Positions 9,133 through 17,168 of a stretch of DNA of 64,000 nt are shown here, in pieces (position 1 is the first letter of the stretch; each line of letters starts with the position of its first letter). The translations under genes and the position numbers were made by a program. Where the stretch lies: contig NZ_WQDA01000006.1 of assembly GCF_013032855.1 (NCBI RefSeq), positions 1 to 64,000 on the forward strand. The letters run 5' to 3'. The DNA is from Ruegeria arenilitoris. GTDB taxonomy: Bacteria; Pseudomonadota; Alphaproteobacteria; Rhodobacterales; Rhodobacteraceae. The notes below the pieces were generated by a model. That model had not been told where the DNA came from. It saw nothing but the letters and a program-made list of their open reading frames with translations, and searched no databases.

Positions 9133-9663
9133 TCAGTTGTCGGGGCGGGGCGGAGTTTTCTCTCCCCGGTCATATGCTTCCCAGCCGTGGCCCTGGAACA
9201 GGTCGACGCCCAGCTGCGCGGCGACATGGGCGAAATCGACGTTCACCCAGTTGTCGACGATCTTGCCGTCGACCACTTTCCAGAAATCCATGTAGCGGAT
9301 CTCGACCCGCTTGCCGGTGGGCGGGATGCCCAGGAATTCGCCCGAATGGGTCGCCTCCTGCCGGCCAAAGGCCGCGGCCCATTCGCCCATGTAAAGCCGC
9401 GCCTCGTCGATGCAGACCTTGTCGGAAAACGCGGCCTGGAAGGGGCGCTGCCAGTTGTCCTGAAACTCTTGCAGGCCGTTTTTCGTGCCGCAGCCCTGAT
9501 TGCCCATCCAGCGGAATCCTTCGGCGAAGAACTCGCCGATGTCGTTGATGCGGTGGTCATTCAGGCCGTCGACCATGGATTCGATCACGCGGCGCGTGTC
9601 TTCGGTCTTGGTCAGGTCAGTGTCGCGGGTCAGAACCGCTTGTTCGGGTCGGGAACCTTTCAT
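9133..9663 (-). CDS. SnoaL-like / NTF2-fold single-domain protein (paralogue C)
   Basis: A 176-aa single-domain SnoaL-like (ester cyclase type) protein. It contains the hallmark series [19 protein letters not shown], then DNWVNVDF and QLGVDLF, nearly the same as the C-terminal half of paralogue B. The N-terminal 20 residues are a variable extension. It sits 11 bases upstream of the dehydrogenase gene and is separated from the permease gene by a structured 130-base gap. The role is unknown, as for the other paralogues. Having one single-domain and three double-domain versions together points to successive or heteromeric steps. Confidence 0.75.
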   Translation of the reverse strand: MKGSRPEQAVLTRDTDLTKTEDTRRVIESMVDGLNDHRINDIGEFFAEGFRWMGNQGCGTKNGLQEFQDNWQRPFQAAFSDKVCIDEARLYMGEWAAAFGRQEATHSGEFLGIPPTGKRVEIRYMDFWKVVDGKIVDNWVNVDFAHVAAQLGVDLFQGHGWEAYDRGEKTPPRPDN

Positions 9664-9677
9664 CGTCTTGTCCTTGT

Positions 9678-9744
9678 CAGGTTGTCAGGGATTGGGGATC
9701 GGGGGGACATGCCCCCAAACCCGGGAAAATCCCTGGGCAACCTG
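9678..9744 (-). other. large intercistronic RNA hairpin
   Basis: Arms CAGGTTG (9678-9684) plus AGGGAT (9687-9692) pair with ATCCCT (9729-9734) plus CAACCTG (9738-9744). They enclose a second GGGGG/CCCCC stem (about 9702-9715). There is no U-run in the transcript direction, so it looks like an mRNA processing or stability element between transporter and enzyme genes rather than a full terminator. Confidence 0.5.
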
Positions 9745-9793
9745 TTCAGCGCCGGATGGCGCGTCAGGGCGTTATGGCGGAACCGGCGGCTCA

Positions 9794-10948
9794 TCAGCCT
9801 TTGACCGCGCCGGCGGTCAGACCGCTGACGATCTGGCGCTGGAAGATCATGACCAGGAAGAACAGCGGCGCGGTGATCGACACGGCGGCGGCCACGGCGA
9901 CGACCTGGTCGGTGGTGGTGGTTTCGCGGTTGAACATGCCGGCGATGGCCGGGACCATGGTCTGGTTCTGCGCGTCCAGCAGCAGCGAGGTCACCAGAAA
10001 GTCGTTGTAGGCCAGCAAGAAGCTGAACAGCCCGGTGGTGATGACGCCCGGCCACATCACAGGCATGATCACCCGACGGAAGGCCTGGAAATGGTTGCAG
10101 CCATCCACGCGCGCGGCTTCGTCCAGCTCGGCCGGGATGTTCTGGAAGAACGACCGCAGCATCCAGATGGTAAAGGGCTGGTTGATCGCCACCAGAACCG
10201 CGATTACGGCAAAGGGCTTGCCGTACAGCGTGGGCGCGTTTTCCCCCAGGATCGGGCGCAGCCATTCGGCCGAGTTGATGAAGACCGGCAGATAGCCCGC
10301 CACCAGAACCGAGTGCGGCAGCGCGCGAAACACCAACGCGACGATCAGGATCCAGAACGCCAGCGTCGAGCCAGACCGCGCCAACCCATAGCCCGCCAGC
10401 GTGCCCACGGTCAGCGACACGGTCACGACGCCTGCGGTAACGATCAGTGAGTTCTTGAAGTTGTTGGAAAAGCCGCGGTCGATCCAGACGGTCTTGTAGT
10501 GCTCGGTCGTCAGACCAACCACGTCCCGCCCCAGCGGGCCGAACAGTGGGTTCAGCACGTTCAAAACGGCCGGCAGGATCAGGAAAAACACCAACAAAAA
10601 ACCCAGCACCAAAGCCAAACCACCGATGATCCAGCCGAACCAGGCCTGACCCGGCTTGGTGTAGGTTCTGACCATCGAGGGCAGTGTCTTGGTCGTCGCA
10701 ATCACCGCGACCCAGATGGTGACGATGCCGAGGATGATGTCGAGGATGGAAAGGCCTTCCCCGGTCGCAAGAGTCGCTGGACCGAAGATCACGTTCAGCG
10801 CGTTGCTGTCGAATGCGTCCACGGGTGATTTGAAGCTCATCACCGCGATCCAGAAGATCGGGAAGGCCGCCACGAGGCACCAGAACGCCAGAAACAGGTT
10901 CGACGACAGGCGCAGGCCGAGCGGTTGGCGAAGGGCGCGCGAGGACAT
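9794..10948 (-). CDS. carbohydrate ABC transporter permease (MalG-type)
   Basis: A 384-aa inner-membrane permease of the CUT1 sugar transporter class. After an extended N-terminal part with several hydrophobic helices and a long linker, the C-terminal half holds the coupling-helix EAA loop (ELDEAARVDGCNHFQAFRR) typical of MalG homologues. It is longer than the usual 270-300 aa because of an insertion of about 90 residues after the first membrane segment (residues ~35-145). It starts one base after the stop of the MalF-type gene, so the two are coupled. Confidence 0.85.
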   Translation of the reverse strand: MSSRALRQPLGLRLSSNLFLAFWCLVAAFPIFWIAVMSFKSPVDAFDSNALNVIFGPATLATGEGLSILDIILGIVTIWVAVIATTKTLPSMVRTYTKPGQAWFGWIIGGLALVLGFLLVFFLILPAVLNVLNPLFGPLGRDVVGLTTEHYKTVWIDRGFSNNFKNSLIVTAGVVTVSLTVGTLAGYGLARSGSTLAFWILIVALVFRALPHSVLVAGYLPVFINSAEWLRPILGENAPTLYGKPFAVIAVLVAINQPFTIWMLRSFFQNIPAELDEAARVDGCNHFQAFRRVIMPVMWPGVITTGLFSFLLAYNDFLVTSLLLDAQNQTMVPAIAGMFNRETTTTDQVVAVAAAVSITAPLFFLVMIFQRQIVSGLTAGAVKG

Positions 10949-10949
10949 A

Positions 10950-11972
10950 TCAGTGACCTCCTTTGTGGTCGCGCCATGTCCGGCGCAGCGGTGCGATGAG
11001 AAGGATGACGATGCCGACCATGGTCAGCATGGCGCTGGCCGAAGCCCGACTGATCGAACGGTTGCCCGCCTGATCCGGCACGAGGAAGTCGTAGGTCAGC
11101 CATTGCAGCGAGATGACGTAGCCCTGGCTTGAGAAGCCGACGATTTCTTCGAACACCCGGTAGGAGTCCATCAGATGGATCATCGACACGAAGATAATCA
11201 GCGGCATCAGGTGCGGGATGACGATGTATTTCAGGCGCTGCCAGCGGCTTGCGCCGTCGATCACCGCGCTTTCAAGGCTGTCCTGGTTCACGGTCTGAAG
11301 ACCGGCGTAAAACACGATCGCGGCAAAGGGTGCGACGTGCCAGACGCGGTACAGCATCATCAGCAACTCGATCGTCCAGGCCTGCGCGAACAGCGCGATG
11401 TCGCGGTTCAGCCACCATTCCAGCAGGGCCGTGAGGATACCGTCGCCGCGAAACAGCCAGTTGATCGAAAGGGCCCCGATGACCGGCGTGATGATGAAGG
11501 GCAGGAGCGACACAAAGATCACCGGACCACGTATTGCCGATGCAGCATTGTTGATCACGATGGCGATCAGCAGCCCGGTACCGATCACCAAGGGCAAAGT
11601 GATCAAGGTAAAGGTCAACGTAAAGCGCAGCGCCTTCCAGAAATTGATCGTGGACAGCACGCTCCAGCTGCCTTCGCTGATCGCGCGCCAGGCGCGTTCG
11701 GGCTCCAGCACGTTGCGATAGCTTTCCAGCCCGACAAACTGGGTCTGCGTGATGATCTCGCCCTCTTCGTCCAGCCTCGGAATGGACTTTTCCTCGGTCA
11801 CGCAGGTCTGGGTCAGGAAGCCCGGCGTGCAGGTCTCGACCTCGACCGTCTCATAGATGGGCTGGGTGACGTAGAAACTCTGCTTGAACACGCTGACCAG
11901 CGGGAAAGCGATAAAGAGAAGCATCATAAAGACAGAGGGGCCGACAAAGGCGGCAAATGTCCGGAAATTCAT
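10950..11972 (-). CDS. sugar ABC transporter permease (MalF-type)
   Basis: A 340-aa permease with an N-terminal membrane segment (FVGPSVFMMLLFIAFPL), a periplasmic loop rich in charged residues (about 35-90), then five more hydrophobic segments. The EAA-type coupling loop appears as ESAVIDGASRWQRLKYI. It forms the heterodimeric channel with the following MalG-type permease. The periplasmic loop with a Cys pair (CTPGFLTQTC) is an unusual detail. It lies 67 bases downstream of the binding-protein gene, after a strong hairpin. Confidence 0.87.
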   Translation of the reverse strand: MNFRTFAAFVGPSVFMMLLFIAFPLVSVFKQSFYVTQPIYETVEVETCTPGFLTQTCVTEEKSIPRLDEEGEIITQTQFVGLESYRNVLEPERAWRAISEGSWSVLSTINFWKALRFTLTFTLITLPLVIGTGLLIAIVINNAASAIRGPVIFVSLLPFIITPVIGALSINWLFRGDGILTALLEWWLNRDIALFAQAWTIELLMMLYRVWHVAPFAAIVFYAGLQTVNQDSLESAVIDGASRWQRLKYIVIPHLMPLIIFVSMIHLMDSYRVFEEIVGFSSQGYVISLQWLTYDFLVPDQAGNRSISRASASAMLTMVGIVILLIAPLRRTWRDHKGGH

Positions 11973-12008
11973 GGCTCTGCCTTTCTTATGGTTCTCGTTG
12001 GATTGGGT

Positions 12009-12032
12009 GCGGGAGGGTCGAGGCCCTCCCGC
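12009..12032 (-). other. GC-rich hairpin 3' of the binding-protein gene
   Basis: A perfect 9-bp stem GCGGGAGGG/CCCTCCCGC with a 6-base loop sits 8 bases after the binding-protein stop in the transcript. No T-run follows. Its position matches the malE-malF type of intercistronic structure that protects the upstream binding-protein mRNA. Confidence 0.6.
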
Positions 12033-12039
12033 GGCAGGA

Positions 12040-13251
12040 TCAGTTGTTGACCAGTCCGGCCTCTTTCGCGGCGGTCAGATAGTCCGCCTCGATGTCTGCC
12101 AGCGTGGTCTGTGCGTCCTTGGCGCCGGTCAGATAATCGGCCAGGCCATTTCCAAGCGCTGTGTGCATGATCCCCATCGGGCCAGATGCGGGATAGGCTT
12201 TGGCGCCGGCTTCTGCCGAAGCGGCTGCACCTGCGGCCAGATCACCGGGCTTGTAGGCCGGGTTCAGCCAGACGGCGGCGTTGTTGTTGGCCTCGACCAT
12301 TTCTGCATCCATGCCTTCCAGCGCCACGCGGAACGCGGCATCGGCTTCCTCGTCGCTCATGTTCGAGGCAAGAACGATACCGTCCCACCAGATCGTGGTT
12401 GCCGGAGCCCCCGAGCCCATCGGAGCGGCCGCCATGACGACCTTGCCGACGACCTGGCTTTCGGCCTCATCGTTCATTGCGGCCGCGCGGCTGGCCCACA
12501 GGTTGGCCATGGCGATCTTGCCTTGTTGGAACTGCTGCTGAACGTATGTGGAATCCGACACCAGATACTCGGGGTCCATGTATTCGGTCATGGCCTTGAG
12601 CGTCTCCAGAGCCTTCACGCCCTGATCGTTGTTGATCGCAGGCATGTTGCCGTCAGCAAAGAACTCACCGCCTTCGCCCAGATACATGTTCACGAATTCC
12701 TGACCCAGGTTCCAGCCGGTCTTGAAGGTGCCGCCGATGGGGTAATCCATGACGCCGGCCTCTTTGATCTTGGCTGCAGCGGCCAGAACATCATCATAGG
12801 TCTTGGGCTCTTCGATCCCCAGATCGGCCAGAACGTCGCTGCGGTACATCAGGTGCTGGGCGTTCACCATCATGGCGATGGCCATGGTTTGCCCGTCCAC
12901 CTTGATCAGCTGGTTCGGCAGCAGGTCCTGGCCATATTTCGCGACCAGATCATCCAGCGGACGAATGGTGCCCGCGTTCAGCAACGGCACCAGCGTCGCG
13001 TTCGACACGCCGCCGATCTGATAAAGAGCCGGATCCGCCGCGAAGGCTTCCGGCTGCTTCTCGCGGAACTCCTGGTCCAGCGATGCGCCGAAATTGCCGC
13101 ACTCGGCCATCGCGTCGGTGACGGCCTTCCAGGCTTCGAACCCGGCGGACAGTGATTTGAGCGGAACGGTGTTCTCGAACGAACACGCCGCCCATGCAGT
13201 GCTGGTCACCATGGTCATGGCGCCTGCCATCAGAATTGTCTTGAGTTTCAT
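12040..13251 (-). CDS. sugar ABC transporter substrate-binding protein
   Basis: A 403-aa extracytoplasmic solute-binding protein (family 1 type). A Sec signal peptide runs through MKLKTILMAGAMTMVTSTAWA with likely cleavage after Ala21, so the protein is periplasmic. The mature part shows the usual two-lobe features: a YRSDVLADLGI hinge segment and aromatic residues such as IWWDG that could stack on a sugar-like ligand. It is encoded between the ATPase and permease genes and flanked by intercistronic hairpins. The ligand is unknown; the class binds mono- and oligosaccharides, polyols and glycerol-phosphate-type compounds. Confidence 0.87.
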   Translation of the reverse strand: MKLKTILMAGAMTMVTSTAWAACSFENTVPLKSLSAGFEAWKAVTDAMAECGNFGASLDQEFREKQPEAFAADPALYQIGGVSNATLVPLLNAGTIRPLDDLVAKYGQDLLPNQLIKVDGQTMAIAMMVNAQHLMYRSDVLADLGIEEPKTYDDVLAAAAKIKEAGVMDYPIGGTFKTGWNLGQEFVNMYLGEGGEFFADGNMPAINNDQGVKALETLKAMTEYMDPEYLVSDSTYVQQQFQQGKIAMANLWASRAAAMNDEAESQVVGKVVMAAAPMGSGAPATTIWWDGIVLASNMSDEEADAAFRVALEGMDAEMVEANNNAAVWLNPAYKPGDLAAGAAASAEAGAKAYPASGPMGIMHTALGNGLADYLTGAKDAQTTLADIEADYLTAAKEAGLVNN

Positions 13252-13271
13252 GCGTTTCTCCCTGTCAGGAT

Positions 13272-13296
13272 CGGTCCGTCGTCGACGTCCGGACCG
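13272..13296 (-). other. hairpin 5' of the binding-protein gene
   Basis: CGGTCCG (13272-13278) pairs with CGGACCG (13290-13296) around a loop that is itself palindromic (GTCGAC). It sits 20-45 bases before the binding-protein ATG in the transcript and after the ATPase gene. It may define a processed 5' end. Confidence 0.45.
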
Positions 13297-13326
13297 TTGG
13301 TTGGCCCTTTCGGGCTTTGGTTGGGG

Positions 13327-14376
13327 TCAGCCCCCGATCCGCGCACCGCTCTTTGCTTCGAACAGGTGACAGATTTCTTTCGGCACCGAGAACGAGACCA
13401 TCTCGCCTATTTCGGCGCGGAATGCTTTGTCGGCTTTGACCGAGACCAGTGCACCGCCGACCCGGACCGAAATCATGGTGGCGTCACCCAGCAGCTCGAG
13501 CGTGTAGATCGGTGCAGTGATCTGGCCCTGACCTTCGGCCAGTGTCGCATCCTCGGCGCGGAACCCCAAGGTCAGCGGGCCATCAGCAACGTCCACCCCC
13601 GGGATTTCGACACCCGTGGTCCGGAAAACGCCGCCCTCGACCTGACCATCCATCAGGTTCATGGCGGGCGAGCCGATGAAACTGGCGACGAAAGTGTTGG
13701 CCGGGCGGTCGTAAATCTCGGTCGGGCTGCCGACCTGTTGCACGATGCCCTTTTTCATCACCACGACACGGTCGGCCAAGGTCATCGCTTCGATCTGGTC
13801 ATGGGTGACATAGATCGTGGTGACGGCCAGTTCGTGGCTGAGATTCTTGATCTGCGCGCGGGTGGATACACGCAGCTTGGCGTCGAGGTTGGACAGCGGC
13901 TCGTCCATCAGGAACACGTTCGGTTCGCGCACGATCGCGCGGGCCAGAGCGACACGCTGACGCTGACCGCCCGACAGTTCAGCCGGCTTGCGATGGAGAA
14001 AATCGTCCAGCTCGACCATGGCGCTGGCGCGGCGCACCTTCTCGTCATGGGTCGCGGGGTCGATCCCGCGGACCTTCAGCGGGAAGCGGATATTTTCATA
14101 GACATTCATGTTGGGGTAGAGGGCGTAGCTCTGGAACACCATCGCCACGTCGCGGTCCTTGGGCTCAAGATCGTTGACCACCTTGCCGTCGATCAGGATG
14201 TCGCCCTCGGTCACGTCCTCAAGACCCGCGATCATGCGCATTGTCGTGGTCTTGCCGCAGCCGGACGGGCCAAGCAGAACCAGAAACTCGCGATCGGCAA
14301 TCGTCAGATCGAAGTTGTGAACCCCAACAAACGATCCCCATCGCTTGCCGACATTGCGCAGTTGAATTTCCGCCAT
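13327..14376 (-). CDS. ABC transporter ATP-binding protein (UgpC/MalK type)
   Basis: A 349-aa ATPase of the MalK/UgpC subfamily. Walker A GPSGCGKTT (36-44), signature LSGGQRQR (134-141), Walker B FLMDEP (155-160), a D-loop SNLDAKLR, an H-loop VTHDQIEAMT and a C-terminal TOBE domain are all visible. It is the first gene of the minus-strand operon, directly downstream of the two LacI-type operators. The start at 14376 (MAEIQLRNVGKRW) is the family-typical start; the longer in-frame extension would run through the operators and was rejected. It energises the adjacent MalF/MalG-type permeases. Confidence 0.92.
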   Translation of the reverse strand: MAEIQLRNVGKRWGSFVGVHNFDLTIADREFLVLLGPSGCGKTTTMRMIAGLEDVTEGDILIDGKVVNDLEPKDRDVAMVFQSYALYPNMNVYENIRFPLKVRGIDPATHDEKVRRASAMVELDDFLHRKPAELSGGQRQRVALARAIVREPNVFLMDEPLSNLDAKLRVSTRAQIKNLSHELAVTTIYVTHDQIEAMTLADRVVVMKKGIVQQVGSPTEIYDRPANTFVASFIGSPAMNLMDGQVEGGVFRTTGVEIPGVDVADGPLTLGFRAEDATLAEGQGQITAPIYTLELLGDATMISVRVGGALVSVKADKAFRAEIGEMVSFSVPKEICHLFEAKSGARIGG

Positions 14377-14398
14377 GAAGCCCCCCGGGAAGGAATCG

Positions 14399-14418
14399 TT
14401 TTGCATACGTTTGCAAAA
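14399..14418. promoter_or_regulatory. LacI-type operator 1
   Basis: TTTTGCATACGTTTGCAAAA is a 20-bp inverted repeat with one mismatch pair and a central CG. It lies 22 bases upstream of the ABC ATPase ATG. Confidence 0.75.
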
Positions 14419-14453
14419 GGGTATTCTTGGTTTACCAATTCTGGCAAGACATT

Positions 14454-14471
14454 TTTGCATACGTATGCAAA
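14454..14471. promoter_or_regulatory. LacI-type operator 2
   Basis: TTTGCATACGTATGCAAA is a perfect 18-bp palindrome with the same core as operator 1. The centres are 54 bp apart, about five helical turns, which suits cooperative binding or looping. It lies between the divergent promoters. Confidence 0.8.
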
Positions 14472-14517
14472 TATGCCGGAAATCAGTGATTCACCCCCAG
14501 GTAATAACAGGCGCAAG

Positions 14518-15549
14518 ATGCTGCAAAACAATGAAAAACAGATGAGCTTTCAAAAAGAGAAAGATCTGGTGAAGGCGTTCTATGAGGACCTGCAGTTGGC
14601 CACCAACGACAAGCTGTCAGATGTCATGGGGCGATTCTGTGCGCCGAATCTGCTGTGGCGCGGCTTTCACCCGTTCGGTCAGATTTCGGGGGTCCACGAC
14701 GTAGCGGAAAACTTCTGGGCCCCGCTGCGAACCAGCCTCAAACGCATGCAGCGGCGTCAGGACATATTCTTTGCGGGGTGCAACTCGCTGACCGACGAGC
14801 GCGAGGTCTGGGTGGTTTCCATGGGCCATCTGATGGGTCTGTTCGACCACTCCTGGTTGGGCATTCGACCGACAGGCAAAATGGCATTCCTGCGCTATTG
14901 CGAGTTCAACAAAGTGCAAGACGGCAAGATCGTCGAGACCGCGATGTATTTCGATATCCCGCATCTGATGGTGCAGGCTGGTCAGAACCCGTTTCCGCCC
15001 CAAACCGCAGCCCATCTTGTACAGCCCGGGCCCCAGACACACGACGGTATCCTTGGCACGGATCAACCCGCCGAAGAAGGGGAGCAGACTCTGGCGCTGA
15101 TCAACGCCATGATTTCCGACCTGGGCCAGTGGAAAAGTGGCCTGACCCTGAGCGAAGAGCTAAGCCGCACCTGGCATGACGACATGATCTGGTGGGGGCC
15201 CGAGGGAATTGGCGCCACCTACACGATTGAACGGTATGGCAAGCAACACGCCGGTCCCTTCCGCGCGGCATTCGCCGAGCGGTCAAAGACCAAACATGTC
15301 TGCCGGCTGGCCGAAGGTCACTACGGCGGGTTTTTCGGCTGGCCGAACTTCACGGCTGTTCCGACCGGAGGGTTCATGGGCATGCCCGCGACCCAAACGC
15401 CCGGTGAGTTTCGGGTTATCGACATCTACCGCCGCGCAGGCGAGAAACTGGCCGAGAACTGGATTTTCATCGACCTTTTGCATTTCTGGAAACAGCAGGG
15501 CGTGGACATACTGGAAAGAACCACGGGCATCGGATCGGCGCAGGTGTAG
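14518..15549 (+). CDS. SnoaL-like / NTF2-fold double-domain protein (paralogue D), divergent
   Basis: A 343-aa double-domain SnoaL-like protein, the only plus-strand gene of the locus. It shares the blocks IWWGPEGIG and ENWIFIDLLHFWKQQGVDIL with paralogue B, and HSWLGIRPTGKMAFLRYCEFN with the family hallmark. Expression probably shares the two LacI-type operators with the divergent transporter operon. The start is uncertain: in-frame ATGs exist at 14473, 14518 and 14542, none with a strong ribosome site. The 14473 start nearly abuts the operator, so 14518 is preferred. The protein ends 35 bases before the genomic island. Confidence 0.72.
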   Translation: MLQNNEKQMSFQKEKDLVKAFYEDLQLATNDKLSDVMGRFCAPNLLWRGFHPFGQISGVHDVAENFWAPLRTSLKRMQRRQDIFFAGCNSLTDEREVWVVSMGHLMGLFDHSWLGIRPTGKMAFLRYCEFNKVQDGKIVETAMYFDIPHLMVQAGQNPFPPQTAAHLVQPGPQTHDGILGTDQPAEEGEQTLALINAMISDLGQWKSGLTLSEELSRTWHDDMIWWGPEGIGATYTIERYGKQHAGPFRAAFAERSKTKHVCRLAEGHYGGFFGWPNFTAVPTGGFMGMPATQTPGEFRVIDIYRRAGEKLAENWIFIDLLHFWKQQGVDILERTTGIGSAQV

Positions 15550-15584
15550 CCTAGGGGGGGCGAACTGGATGCAATGGGAGGGGA

Positions 15585-15603
15585 TTTGGTGGAGCCTAGG
15601 GGA
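15585..15603. repeat. island attachment site, left copy (attL)
   Basis: The 19-bp tttggtggagcctagggga is identical to 23772-23790, where it forms the 3' end of tRNA-Ala(GGC) including the CCA. The sequence diverges immediately afterwards. Confidence 0.85.
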
Positions 15604-15686
15604 AACGCCGCCGAACGCCTAATATACTGATAGTAAACACTATTGTAGTGTGCTGGTTTGCAGTATGTCTCACCCTAGTGTCACAC
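15597..15686 (+). repeat. island left-end repeat, copy A
   Basis: Ninety bases that align without gaps to 17051-17140, about 82% identical by hand count. It begins in the attachment core (TAGGGGAAACGC) and ends in tandem GTGTCACAC-like motifs. No gene is visible from here to the HlyU-like gene at 15936. Confidence 0.75.
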
Positions 15687-15935
15687 CGAAGTGTGCGCAA
15701 CTGTTTGTTGGTCAGTGCATCTAAGTGTTTAGTATTGGTGTGGGCCGCGAAGTGGCCAAGATATTGCTTACTTCTACAGTAGTATGCACGGTAAGGTGTA
15801 TCGCCTCCTACTGCTGCAAAGTCCCAAGGATGTTGCAAGTTGTCCTGCGTCGCCGATCGGCTCACACTATGCGCTTCACCTCGACCCTGAGCAGCGTTAG
15901 TCTCCGATCCGAGCAATGCAGAAAGGAACCGCCCC

Positions 15936-16205
15936 ATGTCCTTCTTCTCAAAACTCTTCGGTGGCGGCAAAAAGTCCGAGCCGGAGCCGGTCGTGTACAA
16001 AGGGTTTGACATCTTCCCCGACCTAATGGCCGAAGGCGGCAAGTACCGACTGTCGGCCCGTATCGAAAAAACAATCGGCGGAGATCGCAAGACCTATTTG
16101 GTGATCCGGGCGGATGTCTTTGAAAGCCGAGATCAGGCAGAAAGCTTCAGCATCGTCAAGGCGAAGCAAGTGATTGACGAACAGGGTGAACGTATTTTCA
16201 GTTAA
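15936..16205 (+). CDS. HlyU family protein
   Basis: An 89-aa protein that begins MSFFSKLFGGGKK and continues with YKGFDIFP, KYRLSARIEK and a C-terminal KAKQVIDEQGERIF. This pattern is shared by the HlyU family of small alphaproteobacterial proteins named after the Vibrio haemolysin regulator. Regulatory function is not demonstrated for most members, and no helix-turn-helix is obvious here. A good ribosome site (GAAAGGA) precedes the ATG. Its coding base composition is host-like, unlike the rest of the island, so it may be a host gene trapped between two insertion events. Alternatively it is cargo. Confidence 0.75.
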   Translation: MSFFSKLFGGGKKSEPEPVVYKGFDIFPDLMAEGGKYRLSARIEKTIGGDRKTYLVIRADVFESRDQAESFSIVKAKQVIDEQGERIFS

Positions 16206-16616
16206 GAAAGCCGGTCTGGTCTGATCTGGGTGCTCATCTTCGTTGTAGGATCGCCGCTGTTGGCGATACTTCTGTTTAATACTTTGGGTGATGCACCTTC
16301 TGTGTAGTCTTCCTATCAGTCTACTATCTCATCCAACCTAAGTGATCGTGTGTGTTGTCCCGAAGCTAGCCTGTTGTCATTCACTCGTGCGGAAGGCAGC
16401 GACCGGCCTGCATTTGCTGAACATCGTCGGGCCAAGTGGAGCGTATGGGTGGCACTCCGCTATTCAATGCAGAGTTCGTTGCTCGAAAAGCTTAGTTCTA
16501 TTGTCGCTAAATCGCAAAAACACTGTTGCCAGCGAATTGCGGCCTTTCAAAGTGGGTAGCGGACCGCTATCAGCGCAAAAACTGCAACTATAAGTAGAAG
16601 GCGATCGGGATTGGTT
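16206..16616. other. non-coding stretch in island
   Basis: This 411-base stretch of intermediate base composition holds only short overlapping open frames without ribosome sites or recognisable content. I see no RNA gene or repeat in it. It may be decayed sequence of the first insertion. Confidence 0.5.
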
Positions 16617-16913
16617 ATGTTAAGAGCATTCGGGCGGGCGTTCGTATTAGGTTTAGCTGGGTTTATTTTTACGTGGATTGTTGTGCAGGTTCTGCGCTGG
16701 AGTGGAAACTACAGCGTTGTCGTTTTCGGCGCTATTCTAACGGTTCCTGTATACTACTTCTTCGTTAGAAGACTGATTGGCAGGCTGGGTGAAACTGAGC
16801 GTCTTGTAAGCGGCAAGGTTGTAAGCTGGAAAAGTAGTACGCTCCCTGCACTTGGGCTCCACTTCTGCTTTGTTATTGTCGCGGTACTTCTACCCGAGGT
16901 GCTAAGTGTTTAA
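16617..16913 (+). CDS. small membrane protein, unknown
   Basis: A 98-aa predicted membrane protein. Hydrophobic segments lie at about residues 7-27 (FVLGLAGFIFTWIVVQVL), 33-50 (YSVVVFGAILTVPVYYFFV) and 77-95 (ALGLHFCFVIVAVLLPEVL), separated by a short basic loop. I do not recognise a family. The ATG at 16617 is used because it starts at the hydrophobic region; another ATG lies two codons upstream. Neither has a strong ribosome site. It is followed by a non-coding stretch and the second left-end repeat, so it is cargo of the older left part of the island. Confidence 0.45.
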   Translation: MLRAFGRAFVLGLAGFIFTWIVVQVLRWSGNYSVVVFGAILTVPVYYFFVRRLIGRLGETERLVSGKVVSWKSSTLPALGLHFCFVIVAVLLPEVLSV

Positions 16914-17050
16914 CACTTGGCGTCTCGCAGAAGTTTAGGGTTCAGCCAGTGTTGCCCTGTTGGGAGGCTTAGAATTGCGTTAGAGGCGGTTGGTTTCTAG
17001 TACGGTCAATAAGGTCAGGGTGTATTTACAGACACAATGTCTTTGTCAGT

Positions 17051-17140
17051 TAGGGGAAACGCTGCCGAACGCCTAATGGTCTGAAAGATAACACTATTGC
17101 GGTGTGGTGATGTACTGTGTGTCTCACACTAGTGTCACAC
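17051..17140 (+). repeat. island left-end repeat, copy B
   Basis: Gap-free counterpart of 15597-15686, retaining TAGGGGAAACG, CCGAACGCCTAAT, AACACTATTG and the terminal GTGTCTCACAC/GTGTCACAC pair. The upstream attachment core (GGTGGAGCC) is not preserved, which suggests a degraded internal junction. Confidence 0.7.
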
Positions 17141-17168
17141 TTCTGTTTAAGCAACCACTACAGCATGG

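Noticed and set aside
15596-16090. Long minus-strand frame across the island left end
   Set aside because: It is antisense to the convincing HlyU-like gene and crosses the attachment repeat; its content is low-complexity and unrecognisable.
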